Assembly (NCBI RefSeq): GCF_016918015.1
Contig: NZ_JAERMK010000036.1
Coordinates: forward strand, 1-35,660
DNA: 35,660 nucleotides
Direction: 5' to 3'
From: Glycomyces sp. YM15
GTDB lineage: Bacteria; Actinomycetota; Actinomycetes; Mycobacteriales; Micromonosporaceae
A program made the translations under genes and the position numbers. The notes under the pieces are model-generated. The model saw only the letters and a program-made list of their open reading frames with translations. It made no database searches and was not told the origin of the DNA. Of this stretch, positions 25,683-34,091 are shown one piece after another. Numbering within the stretch: the first letter of the stretch is position 1; each line of letters opens with the position of its first letter.

Positions 25683-27242
25683 ATGAGTGAACACTGGTGG
25701 CGCGACGCGGTCATCTACCAGGTGTATCCGCGTTCCTTCGCCGACGCGGACGGCGACGGCATGGGCGACCTCGAGGGCGTGCGCTCCCGCATCCCCTACC
25801 TGGCCCGGCTCGGCGTCGACGCCATCTGGCTCTCGCCGTTCTTCGCCTCGCCCCAGAACGACGCGGGCTATGACGTCTCGGACTATCGGGCGATCGAACC
25901 GCGCTTCGGCGACCTCGCGGATTTCGATCGGATGCTCGAGACCGCGCACGCGCACGGCATCCGGCTCATCGCCGACCTGGTCCCGAACCACACGTCGTCC
26001 GAGCACGCGTGGTTCAAGGCCGCGCTCGCCGCGGAACCGGGCTCGCCCGAGCGCGCCCGCTACTGGTTCCGCGATGTCGACCCGGCGCACCCGGACACGC
26101 CGCCGAACAACTGGCAGTCGATCTTCGGCGGCCCGGCGTGGACGAAGACCGACGACGGCCGGCAGTGGTACCTGCACTTGTTCGACTCGACGCAGCCGGA
26201 CCTGAACTGGGAGAACCCCGAGGTCCACGAGGAGTTCGAGTCGATCCTGCGGTTCTGGCTGGACCGGGGCGTGGACGGCTTCCGCATCGACGTCGCGCAC
26301 GGCATGGTGAAGGCCGAGGGCCTGCCCGACACGGGCGGTGACGGCTCGATCGAGATGATCGGGACGACGCTCGCGCCGTTCTTCGACCAGGACGGCGTGC
26401 ACGACATCTACCGCACGTGGCGGCCGATCATCGAGGAGTACGAGGGCGACCGGATCTTCGTCGCCGAGGCGTGGACCGACTCGGCCGAGCGCCGCGCGCT
26501 CTACCTGCGCCCTGACGAGCTCCACCAGGCGTTCAACTTCGACCTGGTGCTCGCGCCGTTCAGGGCCGCCGATTTCCGCAAGGCGATCGACGCGGAGATC
26601 GCGAACAACGCGGGTGTCGGCGCGCCGTGCACGTGGGTGCTCTCCAACCACGACGTGCAGCGGCACGTGACCCGCTACGGCGGCGGCGAGGTCGGCCTGG
26701 CCCGAGCGAAGGCCGCGACGCAGCTGCTGCTGTCGCTCCCGGGCGTCGTGTACGTCTACCAGGGCGAGGAGCTCGGCCTGAACGAGGTCCTCGACCTCCC
26801 GGCGGAGGTCCGCGAGGATCCGACGTTCTTCCGCACCAACGGCGAGCAGATCGGCCGCGACGGCTGCCGCGTCCCGCTCCCGTGGACCCGCGAAGGCGAC
26901 TCGCTCGGCTTCGGCACGGGCGGCTCCTGGCTGCCGCAGCCCGCCGGCTGGTCCGAGCTCTCGGTCGAGGCCGAGGACGGGGCCGAGGGCTCCACCCTCG
27001 AGTTCTACCGTGCGGCGATCAACCTCCGCAAGACCTTGCGCTCCGGCGTCACGGGCCTGACCTGGCTCGCCGACCCCGGCGAGGACGCCTTCGCGTTCGA
27101 CAACGGCGCCCTGGTCTGCGTCGTCAACTTCAGCGACGAACCCGTCCCGGTCGCCTCCTACGGCACCGAGATCCTCCTGGCGAGCAGCCCCGTCACCGAC
27201 GGCCTGCTCCCGGCGGGATCCACGGTCTGGTTCAAGAAGTAA
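25683..27242 (+). CDS. GH13 alpha-glucosidase / oligo-1,6-glucosidase
   Basis: 519-aa cytoplasmic glucosidase expected to release glucose from imported maltodextrins. The GH13 regions are complete: DLVPNHTS (region I), GFRIDVAH with nucleophile Asp203, VAEAW with acid/base Glu262, and SNHDVQRH with Asp324. The N-terminus WWRDAVIYQVYPRSF is typical of the alpha-glucosidase subfamily, as is the domain C ending GSTVWFKK. It follows the lacI gene by 14 bp (GAAAGG ribosome-binding site) and is probably co-transcribed with it. The alpha-1,4 versus alpha-1,6 preference is not decided here. Confidence 0.94.
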   Translation: MSEHWWRDAVIYQVYPRSFADADGDGMGDLEGVRSRIPYLARLGVDAIWLSPFFASPQNDAGYDVSDYRAIEPRFGDLADFDRMLETAHAHGIRLIADLVPNHTSSEHAWFKAALAAEPGSPERARYWFRDVDPAHPDTPPNNWQSIFGGPAWTKTDDGRQWYLHLFDSTQPDLNWENPEVHEEFESILRFWLDRGVDGFRIDVAHGMVKAEGLPDTGGDGSIEMIGTTLAPFFDQDGVHDIYRTWRPIIEEYEGDRIFVAEAWTDSAERRALYLRPDELHQAFNFDLVLAPFRAADFRKAIDAEIANNAGVGAPCTWVLSNHDVQRHVTRYGGGEVGLARAKAATQLLLSLPGVVYVYQGEELGLNEVLDLPAEVREDPTFFRTNGEQIGRDGCRVPLPWTREGDSLGFGTGGSWLPQPAGWSELSVEAEDGAEGSTLEFYRAAINLRKTLRSGVTGLTWLADPGEDAFAFDNGALVCVVNFSDEPVPVASYGTEILLASSPVTDGLLPAGSTVWFKK

Positions 27243-27248
27243 TACGTG

Positions 27249-27296
27249 CATGAGGCATCGGGCCCGCGGCGAAAGCCGCGGGCCCGATGCCTCATG
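27249..27296. terminator. Very strong terminator after GH13
   Basis: Perfect 22-bp stem (27249-27270 with 27275-27296) with a GAAA tetraloop, 7 bp after the stop codon. Confidence 0.95.
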
Positions 27297-27354
27297 TCCT
27301 GGTGGTTTACCAGTTGTCTTCGCGTCGGTGGGTATGCGGGTCAGTCGAAGCCAC

Positions 27355-27387
27355 GAAGGGCCCGGCCGCATCGCGGCCGGGCCCTTC
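27355..27387. terminator. Terminator after class II aldolase
   Basis: Perfect 15-bp stem (27355-27369 with 27373-27387) with a 3-base loop, 23 bp past the aldolase stop on the minus strand; it can also act on the plus strand. Confidence 0.92.
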
Positions 27388-27409
27388 TCGTTCGCCTTGC
27401 GGCGGTTGC

Positions 27410-28432
27410 CTACTTGATCTTGTTGCCGGCGGAGCGGAGCTGCTGGCAGGCTTCGACGATGCGGGCGGCCATGCCAGCCTCGGCGAGCTTGCCGTAGGCG
27501 CGCGGGTCGTAGGCCTTCTTGTTGCCGACCTCGCCCTCGACCTTGAGCACGCCGTCGTAGTTGCGGAACATGTGGTCGACCACGGGACGCGTGAACGCGT
27601 ACTGGGCGTCGGTGTCGATGTTCATCTTGATGACGCCGTGGTCCACCGCGTCGCTGATCTCCTGCGCGGTCGAGCCGGAGCCGCCGTGGAAGACCAGGTC
27701 GAAGGGCTTGTCCTTGCCGACCTTGGCGCCGACCGCGTCCTGGATCTCCTTGAGGATCTCGGGGCGGAGGTGGACGTTGCCCGGCTTGTAGACGCCGTGC
27801 ACGTTGCCGAAGGTCAGGGCCGTCATGTAGCGGCCCTTCTCGCCCGCGCCGAGCGCTTCGACGGTGGCGAGGCCGTCTTCGACGGTGGTGTAGAGCTTCT
27901 CGTTGATCTCGGCTTCGACGCCGTCCTCTTCGCCGCCGACGACGCCGATCTCGATCTCGAGGATGATGTTGGCCTTGGAGGTGCGGGCGAGGAGCTCCTG
28001 GGCGATCTCCAGGTTCTCCTGCATCGGCACGGCCGAGCCGTCCCACATGTGGGACTGGAAGAGCGGGAGCTCGCCGCGGGCCACGCGCTCTTCGCTGATG
28101 GCGAGGAGGGGGCGCACGAACGAGTCGAGGTTGCCCTTCGGGCAGTGGTCGGTGTGCAGCGCGACCTTGACCGGGTAGTTCTTGGCGATCTCGTGGGCGG
28201 CGGCCGCGAGGGCGACCGAGCCGGTCACCTTGTTCTTGATGGTCGGCCCGGAGAGGTACTCGGCGCCGCCGGTCGAGACCTGGACGATGCCGTCGGACTC
28301 GGCCTCGGCGAACGCGGCCAGCGCGGCGTTGAGCGTCTGCGTCGAGGTCACGTTGATGGCCGGGTAGGCGAAAGAGCCAGCCTTCGCCCGGTCGAGCATC
28401 TCGTTGTATTCCTCGGGTGTTGCGATAGGCAT
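27410..28432 (-). CDS. fba: Class II fructose-bisphosphate aldolase
   Basis: Zinc-dependent aldolase, 340 aa, interconverting fructose 1,6-bisphosphate with glyceraldehyde 3-phosphate and dihydroxyacetone phosphate in glycolysis and gluconeogenesis. Class II hallmarks are the metal-site block VALHTDHCPKG, LEIEIGVVGGEEDG, the loop FHGGSGS and the phosphate-binding NIDTDAQYAFTRP. The N-terminus MPIATPEEYNEMLDRAK is typical of the actinobacterial long form. An AAGGAGC ribosome-binding site precedes the ATG. It is monocistronic and ends at its own terminator. Confidence 0.97.
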   Translation of the reverse strand: MPIATPEEYNEMLDRAKAGSFAYPAINVTSTQTLNAALAAFAEAESDGIVQVSTGGAEYLSGPTIKNKVTGSVALAAAAHEIAKNYPVKVALHTDHCPKGNLDSFVRPLLAISEERVARGELPLFQSHMWDGSAVPMQENLEIAQELLARTSKANIILEIEIGVVGGEEDGVEAEINEKLYTTVEDGLATVEALGAGEKGRYMTALTFGNVHGVYKPGNVHLRPEILKEIQDAVGAKVGKDKPFDLVFHGGSGSTAQEISDAVDHGVIKMNIDTDAQYAFTRPVVDHMFRNYDGVLKVEGEVGNKKAYDPRAYGKLAEAGMAARIVEACQQLRSAGNKIK

Positions 28433-28617
28433 GCTGCCTGCTCCTTAGACAAGTCGTTGATTGCTCCCCGACCGGGGCGGGACTCAGACGCCGCTGTCTG
28501 ATGGCCTCGAACTATTGCATCGAGATGAAGTATTGCCCACAGCCGTGTGAAGGCATAACTCAGGCTACCTGGTGGTTCGCTGGCCGGGAGGGCTTGGGCG
28601 CGTCTACGGTGGGTTAT

Positions 28618-28821
28618 ATGAACTATCACCGGGAATGGGCGGACGAGAGCGACGAGTTGTCCGAGTTCGACCTGGCTGACTCGGGCGAGCCTCCGGCCGA
28701 CGAGGACCCGGAGGCCGCCCTTGAGGAGCCGAACGGGGACTTCCCCGAGGAGGTGAACCCGGCCGACGTGGCCGAGCAGCGCCAAGAGGTCCCCGAGGAT
28801 GAGGACGAGCACCCCGAGTAG
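28618..28821 (+). CDS. Small acidic protein (67 aa)
   Basis: Highly acidic 67-aa protein: about a third of residues are Glu or Asp. It has an NPADVAEQ motif at about residues 47-54 and a DEDEHPE tail. I recall NPADxxEQ...DDE small proteins from other actinobacteria, which supports it as real, but no function is known. No Shine-Dalgarno is present, and a -10-like TACGGT (28605-28610) lies 7 bp before the ATG, so the message is probably leaderless. It is convergent with the oligopeptidase gene, with a shared terminator between them. Confidence 0.65.
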   Translation: MNYHREWADESDELSEFDLADSGEPPADEDPEAALEEPNGDFPEEVNPADVAEQRQEVPEDEDEHPE

Positions 28822-28824
28822 CGC

Positions 28825-28862
28825 GGAAGGCCCGGCCTCCGCTCGCGGAGACCGGGCCTTCC
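28825..28862. terminator. Bidirectional terminator, small gene / oligopeptidase B
   Basis: GGAAGGCCCGG (28825-28835) pairs with CCGGGCCTTCC (28852-28862). An inner CTCCGC/GCGGAG pairing follows after one mismatch. It is flanked by the stops of the convergent genes. Confidence 0.9.
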
Positions 28863-28896
28863 TCCAATCGCTGGTGACCGTGCCCGGCGACGCTAT

Positions 28897-30999
28897 TCAG
28901 GCAAGCTGGGCTGCGCCCAGCTTGTCGAGCACCCAGGCCAGGTTGAAGGCCTCTTCCTCCCAGGCGTCGTAGCGCCCGGAGCGGCCGCCGTGCCCGGCCT
29001 CCATCTCGGTCTTCAGGAGCACGTCGGAGTCCGGGCTCTCGTGCCGCAGCTTCGCGACCCACTTGGCGGGCTCGTGGAAGCCCACCCGCGTGTCGTTGAG
29101 GCTGGTCACGGCCAGGATCGACGGGTAGCGCACGTCCGTGACGTTCTCGTAGGGCGAGTACGACTTCATGTACTCGTACACCTCGGCGGACTCGAGCGGG
29201 TTGCCCCATTCCTCCCATTCGATGACGGTGAGCGGCATGGTCGGGTCGAGGATCGTGTTGAGCGCGTCCACGAACGGCACGTCGGCGAGGATGCCGGCGA
29301 AGCGATCGGGCGCCAGGTTCGCGACCGCGCCCATGAGCAGGCCGCCGGCGGAGCCGCCGCGCGCGACGATCCGGTCCGGCGCGGCCCACCCGACGCCGAC
29401 GAGGTGCTCGGCGCAGTCGACGAAGTCGGTGAACGTGTGCCGCTTGTGGAGCAGCTTGCCCTGCTCGTACCACTGGCGGCCCATCTCGCCGCCGCCGCGG
29501 ATGTGCGCGATCGCGAACACCACGCCCCGGTCGAGCAGGCTCAGCCGCGCGATCGAGAAGTACGGGTCGATCGAGTGCTCGTAGGAGCCGTAGCCGTACA
29601 GCAGGCACGGCGCGGTCCCGTCCGCGGCGACGCCGCGCTTGGCGACGATCGAGATCGGCACCTTCGTGCCGTCGGCGGCCGTCGCCCATTCGCGGTACTG
29701 CACGTAGTCGGCGGGGTCGAAGTCGCCGAGGACCGGCGTGCGCTTGCGCAGGTGCAGTTCAGCGGTGTCGATATCGTAGTCGTACACCGAGGACGGCGTG
29801 ACGAGCGACGTGTACCCGAGGCGGATCTGCCGCGAGTCGTAGTCGGGGTTCTCCCCGAGCCCGACGGCGTAGATCGGCTCCTCGAACTCGATTTCGGTCA
29901 ACCGGCCGAAATCCTGCCCCTCGTCGCTGCCGAGGATCGCGACCTGCGAGAGCCCGGCCCGGCGCATCGACACCACGACATGGTCGGCGAACGCGTCGGC
30001 GGACTCGAGCCGTACGGCCTCGTCGTGGGCGAGGACCTCGTGGAACTGCGCGGTGTCCTCGACCGGCGTCCAGCCGAGCGTGAAGTTCTCCGCGTCCTTG
30101 TTGTGCAGCACCCAGAACCGGTCGCCCTGGTGGTCGACGGAGAGCTCGACGCCCTGCACCCGGCCGTTCCCGAAGACCTGGAACTCGCCCGTCGGGTCGG
30201 CCGCGTCCAGGTACTGCACCTCGGTCGTGATCTTCGAGCCGGACACGATGAACAGGTACCGCTCCGAGCGGGTGAGGTCGATGCCGGTCCAGAACCGCTC
30301 GTCGTCCTCCTGGTGCACCAGCACGTCCTTGTCCTCGTGCTCGCCGAGGACGTGCCGCCACACCTGGTACGGCCGCCACGCGTCGTCCACTTTGGTGTAG
30401 AAGAAGACGGAGCCGTCGAGCGACCACGAGCCGCCGTAGAAGACGTTCGGGATGTCGTCCGGGAAGTCGTCGCCCGTGCGCAGGTCCTTGAACCGCAGCG
30501 TGAACCGCTCGTCGCCGGAGTAGTTCACGGCGTAGGCGAGCAGGTTCCCGTCCGGCGAGACGTCGCACGTCCCCAGGGAGAAGAAGTCGTGCCCCTCGGC
30601 GAGTTCGTTGCCGTCGACCAGGATCTCCTCGCCCTCGATCGCCGTTCCCGCCTCGATCTCCGGCGGCGTGTCGCCGTCGGCCTTGAGGCGGCACTGGATG
30701 CCGTACTGCTTGCCCTCCTCGGTGCGGCCGTAGTACCACCAGCCGCGCTTGCGGACCGGGACCGACAGGTCGGTCTCCTGCGTGCGGGACTTGATCTCAC
30801 CGAAGATGCTCTTGCGCAGCGCCGCGAGGTGGGCGGTGCGCGACTCGGTGTAGACGTTCTCGGCCTTGAGGTACTCGACCGTGGCGGGATCCTCGGGATC
30901 CTTGAGCCAGGCGTACGGGTCGTTCACGGTGTCGCCGTGGTGAGTACGCGGGTGGTCGCGGCGGGGGGCCGCTGGTTTCGCTGCTTGCGTTTCCGACAT
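28897..30999 (-). CDS. ptrB: Oligopeptidase B (S9 serine peptidase)
   Basis: 700-aa cytoplasmic prolyl-oligopeptidase-family enzyme; family members cut short peptides after Arg or Lys. The N-terminal part (RTHHGDTVNDPYAWLKDPEDP) and a seven-bladed propeller (about 70-400) precede the alpha/beta-hydrolase domain. The triad is visible: Ser550 in GGSAGG, Asp636 in SLNDTRV and His670 in AGHGGRSG. The motifs LLYGYGSYEHSIDP and HIRGGGEMGRQWYEQGK are typical of oligopeptidase B. The ATG at 30999 has GAGG five bases upstream. It is divergent from the ABC/YhgE operon. Confidence 0.95.
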   Translation of the reverse strand: MSETQAAKPAAPRRDHPRTHHGDTVNDPYAWLKDPEDPATVEYLKAENVYTESRTAHLAALRKSIFGEIKSRTQETDLSVPVRKRGWWYYGRTEEGKQYGIQCRLKADGDTPPEIEAGTAIEGEEILVDGNELAEGHDFFSLGTCDVSPDGNLLAYAVNYSGDERFTLRFKDLRTGDDFPDDIPNVFYGGSWSLDGSVFFYTKVDDAWRPYQVWRHVLGEHEDKDVLVHQEDDERFWTGIDLTRSERYLFIVSGSKITTEVQYLDAADPTGEFQVFGNGRVQGVELSVDHQGDRFWVLHNKDAENFTLGWTPVEDTAQFHEVLAHDEAVRLESADAFADHVVVSMRRAGLSQVAILGSDEGQDFGRLTEIEFEEPIYAVGLGENPDYDSRQIRLGYTSLVTPSSVYDYDIDTAELHLRKRTPVLGDFDPADYVQYREWATAADGTKVPISIVAKRGVAADGTAPCLLYGYGSYEHSIDPYFSIARLSLLDRGVVFAIAHIRGGGEMGRQWYEQGKLLHKRHTFTDFVDCAEHLVGVGWAAPDRIVARGGSAGGLLMGAVANLAPDRFAGILADVPFVDALNTILDPTMPLTVIEWEEWGNPLESAEVYEYMKSYSPYENVTDVRYPSILAVTSLNDTRVGFHEPAKWVAKLRHESPDSDVLLKTEMEAGHGGRSGRYDAWEEEAFNLAWVLDKLGAAQLA

Positions 31000-31066
31000 G
31001 CCTCAACTGTAAGGGCCGCGGGCGGGACGCGCCGGTCACAGCACGGCCGCCTCGCTCCGCACATAA

Positions 31067-31096
31067 GTTACTCATGAGTAACATACTTGCTATCAT
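31067..31096 (+). promoter_or_regulatory. Palindromic operator and promoter of ABC/YhgE operon
   Basis: GTTACTCATGAGTAAC (31067-31082) is a perfect 16-bp palindrome of the TetR-operator type. TTACTC inside it (31068-31073), a 17-base spacer and TATCAT (31091-31096) make a good promoter, so a bound repressor would cover the -35 box. TTACTNATNAGTAA-like sites are, from memory, common for TetR regulators of YhgE/Pip and MMPL-type exporters. The TetR gene at 34092 is the nearest candidate, but that gene also has different sites of its own. Confidence 0.75.
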
Positions 31097-31149
31097 CAAC
31101 CCGCGCAATCGCCCGAAACCGGGCACACCGGCCTGTGAGGATAGTGTCC

Positions 31150-32184
31150 ATGAGCGACAGGAGCGACGAACCAGGGCCAACGCCCGAAACGCCCGGCACC
31201 GAACGCGACGCCGCCAACCCCCCACCCGCCCCCAGCGGCGACCCCGACGCACCCGAACGCACGCCAGAACCGACCCAAACACCGCCACCAGAGGCCACCG
31301 CGACACCACCACAGCCCCACCACACCACCTCGCCCGCAAACGAATACCCCGCCGGACGGTCGAACGGCCACGCCGCGACCCACACCCGACCCGCCCTCGC
31401 CGCAACCGGACCCGAACCCGCCGACCGAGACACCGCCGCCTCGAACCACGACCTGCCACCCCGCGCAGCCGCCGGCCCGCTCCAACACACCGCGATCCTC
31501 GACCGCCCGAACGGCACGCCCTTCCTCGCCGCCCAAGACCTCACCGCGACCGGCCGCCAAGGACGGATCTTCACCGACATCACCGTCACCGCCGGCCTCG
31601 GCCAGCTCGTCGCCCTCTGCGGCGACGGCGGCGAAGGCCGCTCCTCACTCCTCCTCGCCCTCACCGGCCGCTTCCCCTTCCACCGCGGCACACTCCACGT
31701 CGACGGCCAGACCAAACCCGGCCACATCCGCCGCCGCTTCACCATCGCCCAGGCCGGACCCCCCATCCGCCTCGACCCCTACGCGACCGTGGGCAGCTGC
31801 ATCAAGGAGACCATCACCGTCTCCAACGGCACCGCCACCCGCACCAACATCAACGCCTGGCTCGACCGCCTCGCCGTCGGCGTCGACACCGGCGACACCT
31901 TCGGCTTCCTCCCGCGCATCGACCAGATCCGCTTCACGATCGCCTGCGCCGCCGCCGCCCGCACCCCCGCGATCGCCGTCGACGACGCCGACACCGGCCT
32001 CGACACCTGCGGCTCCGAACGCGTCTTCGACGCCCTCCGCACCGTCGCCGACGCCGGCCAACTCGTCCTCGCCGTCTGCACCCGCTCAGACCCGCCCGCC
32101 GACACCGTCGTCGACCTCCGCGCCCAACCCGCACCGACCGCAAGCGCCCACCACGGACGCGACCGAAACGGAGGCCACCGATGA
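31150..32184 (+). CDS. Degenerate ABC ATP-binding protein paired with YhgE/Pip
   Basis: 344 aa. Residues 1-105 are a Pro/Thr/Ala-rich disordered leader; an ABC nucleotide-binding fold follows (about 115-320). Key positions are altered. The Walker A is GDGGEGRSS (158-166) with Arg164 in place of Lys, the signature region reads LPRIDQIRF instead of LSGGQ, and the Walker B (IAVDDADTGLD) has Asp279 where catalytic Glu is usual. ATP hydrolysis may be weak or lost. I recall Gly-Arg-Thr/Ser Walker variants in similar proteins beside YhgE genes in Streptomyces, so this may be a family trait. The start at 31150 has a GAGG ribosome-binding site. The stop overlaps the next gene. Confidence 0.8.
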   Translation: MSDRSDEPGPTPETPGTERDAANPPPAPSGDPDAPERTPEPTQTPPPEATATPPQPHHTTSPANEYPAGRSNGHAATHTRPALAATGPEPADRDTAASNHDLPPRAAAGPLQHTAILDRPNGTPFLAAQDLTATGRQGRIFTDITVTAGLGQLVALCGDGGEGRSSLLLALTGRFPFHRGTLHVDGQTKPGHIRRRFTIAQAGPPIRLDPYATVGSCIKETITVSNGTATRTNINAWLDRLAVGVDTGDTFGFLPRIDQIRFTIACAAAARTPAIAVDDADTGLDTCGSERVFDALRTVADAGQLVLAVCTRSDPPADTVVDLRAQPAPTASAHHGRDRNGGHR

Positions 32185-34037
32185 GCCCCTTCAAACTCGC
32201 CGCCGCCGAACTCGGCCGCTTCCGCGGCCACCCCATCCGCAGCGCCGCCCTCGTCGCCATCGTCCTCATCCCGCTCGTCTACGGCGGCCTCTACCTCTGG
32301 TTCGCCTGGGACCCCTACGGCAAACTCGACCACATGCCCGTCGCCGTCGTCAACGAGGACACCGGAGCCAGCGTCGAGACCAACGGCGAGACCACCGCGA
32401 TCAACGGCGGCGACCAACTCGTCGACCAACTCAGAGAAGACCGCATCTTCGACTGGCAGTTCGTCTCCGCGAGCGAAGCCCGCCGCGGCCTCGAAAACGG
32501 CGACTACTACATGGTCATCACCGTCCCCGAAGACTTCTCCACCCGCCTCGCCAGCCTCTCCGGAACCGACCCCGAACAGGCCACCGTCGAATTCGACCTC
32601 AACGACGCCAACGGCTACGTCGCCGGCATCATGGCCTCCACCGTCGAATCCGAACTCCGCAACCAGATCAACACCGCCGTCTACGTCACCTTCGCCACCA
32701 CCATCTTCGGCGACCTCACCGAACTCAACCAAGGCCTCACCGAAGCCGCCGACGGGGCGAGCCGACTCTCCGACGGCATCGGCAGCGCCCAAACCGGCGC
32801 CGCGCAACTCGAAACCGGCCTCGCCGACCTCACCACCGGCGCCCAACAGGTCGCCGACGGCGCAGACCAAGTCAGCGACGGCGTCGACCAAGCCGTCGAC
32901 GTCGCCCAACCCGTCGTCCAGACCCTCGCCGACAACTGGTCCCAGATCCAGACCGGCGCCGCCTCCGCCGCCGACCTCGCCGACCGCGCCGACAGCGACC
33001 TCGACACCGTCTACGGCACCCTCTGCGGCACCGACACCGCCGACCCCGACGCCTGCGCCCGACTCCAGACCTACATCGACGACGCCAACACCGTCAACGA
33101 CGACATCCAGACCACGAACACAGCAGTCCAGGACACCTCCACGGACACCCTCGACCAGGCCTCCAGCGACCTCACCGCCCTCAAGACCGGCGCCGCCGAC
33201 GTCGCCGACGGCGCCTCCCAAGTCGCCGACGCCGCCGCCACCGCCCAAACCGGCGCGAGCGACCTCGCAAGCGGCCTCACCGACCTCCAGGACGGCGCCG
33301 ACACCCTCGCGTCCTCCCTCACCACCGCCGCCGCAACCGTCCCGAGCACCAACCCGGCAGACGACGCCGACAACGCCGAGGCCTACGGCAGCCCCGTCAC
33401 CATCGACGAGGAGAACCTCAACGCCGCCGGCACCTACGGCCGCGGACTCGCGCCCTTCTTCATCGCCATCGCACTATGGGTCTTCGGCCTCATGGGCTAC
33501 CTCGTACTGCGTACGGTGAACAGTCGGGCGCTGGCCGGACCGCTGCGCTCCGTCCCGATCGCGATCGGCGGCTGGCTCCCCGGCGCGTTCCTCGGCATCC
33601 TGTCGGCGCTCGTCCTCTACCTCGCGGTCGAGCTCGGGCTCGGCCTCGACCCGAAGGACGCCCTCGACACGGTCGGCCTGTCGATCCTCGTGGTCCTGAC
33701 CTTCACGGCCATGGCGCACCTGTTCAAGCTCGCGTTCGGCACCGCCGGGAGCCTGCTGCTGGTGGTGCTCCTGATGCTGCAGTTGACGAGCGCGGGAGGT
33801 CTGTATCCGGTGGAGACGACGCCGGGGTTCTTCCAGGCGCTGCATCCGCTCCTGCCGATGACCTATGTGGTGGACGCACTGCGCGTGACCATCAGCGGCG
33901 GCGAGACTGCGCACGTCGTCAAGGCGCTGCTGGTCCTGGCCGCCTACCTCATCGGTTCCTTGGCGCTCGCGTCCCTGGTCGTGGCCTCGCGCCGCAGGTG
34001 GAAGCCCGACAGTCTGAACGAGCCGCTCCAGGTCTGA
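32181..34037 (+). CDS. YhgE/Pip-family membrane protein (ABC-2-like exporter)
   Basis: 618 aa; ATG overlaps the upstream stop. One N-terminal membrane helix (about 22-42) is followed by the extracytoplasmic YhgE/Pip domain (MPVAVVNEDTGA about residue 55, then VITVPEDFS). A long Ala/Asp/Gly/Gln repeat region (about 185-400) has recurring GA-Q-L-xxG-LxxL units typical of the family, and a C-terminal ABC-2-type membrane domain of about five helices closes the protein. Relatives include the phage-infection protein Pip and the ESX/EsaA-like group; the actinobacterial substrates are not established. The first three quarters of the gene avoid G at third positions while the last quarter does not, with a sharp change near 33,510. 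Confidence 0.9.
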   Translation: MSPFKLAAAELGRFRGHPIRSAALVAIVLIPLVYGGLYLWFAWDPYGKLDHMPVAVVNEDTGASVETNGETTAINGGDQLVDQLREDRIFDWQFVSASEARRGLENGDYYMVITVPEDFSTRLASLSGTDPEQATVEFDLNDANGYVAGIMASTVESELRNQINTAVYVTFATTIFGDLTELNQGLTEAADGASRLSDGIGSAQTGAAQLETGLADLTTGAQQVADGADQVSDGVDQAVDVAQPVVQTLADNWSQIQTGAASAADLADRADSDLDTVYGTLCGTDTADPDACARLQTYIDDANTVNDDIQTTNTAVQDTSTDTLDQASSDLTALKTGAADVADGASQVADAAATAQTGASDLASGLTDLQDGADTLASSLTTAAATVPSTNPADDADNAEAYGSPVTIDEENLNAAGTYGRGLAPFFIAIALWVFGLMGYLVLRTVNSRALAGPLRSVPIAIGGWLPGAFLGILSALVLYLAVELGLGLDPKDALDTVGLSILVVLTFTAMAHLFKLAFGTAGSLLLVVLLMLQLTSAGGLYPVETTPGFFQALHPLLPMTYVVDALRVTISGGETAHVVKALLVLAAYLIGSLALASLVVASRRRWKPDSLNEPLQV

Positions 34038-34050
34038 ACCGGTGCGCGAA

Positions 34051-34080
34051 CGGCCCGGTCGCCGTTGGGCGACCGGGCCG
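34051..34080. terminator. Bidirectional terminator YhgE / TetR
   Basis: Perfect 13-bp stem (34051-34063 with 34068-34080) and a 4-base loop, between the convergent YhgE and TetR stops. Confidence 0.93.
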
Positions 34081-34091
34081 AAGCCCTTGCA

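Noticed and set aside
27287..28501. 404-aa plus-strand open frame opposite the aldolase
   Set aside because: Antisense shadow of class II aldolase, passing through a terminator hairpin, with no domain.
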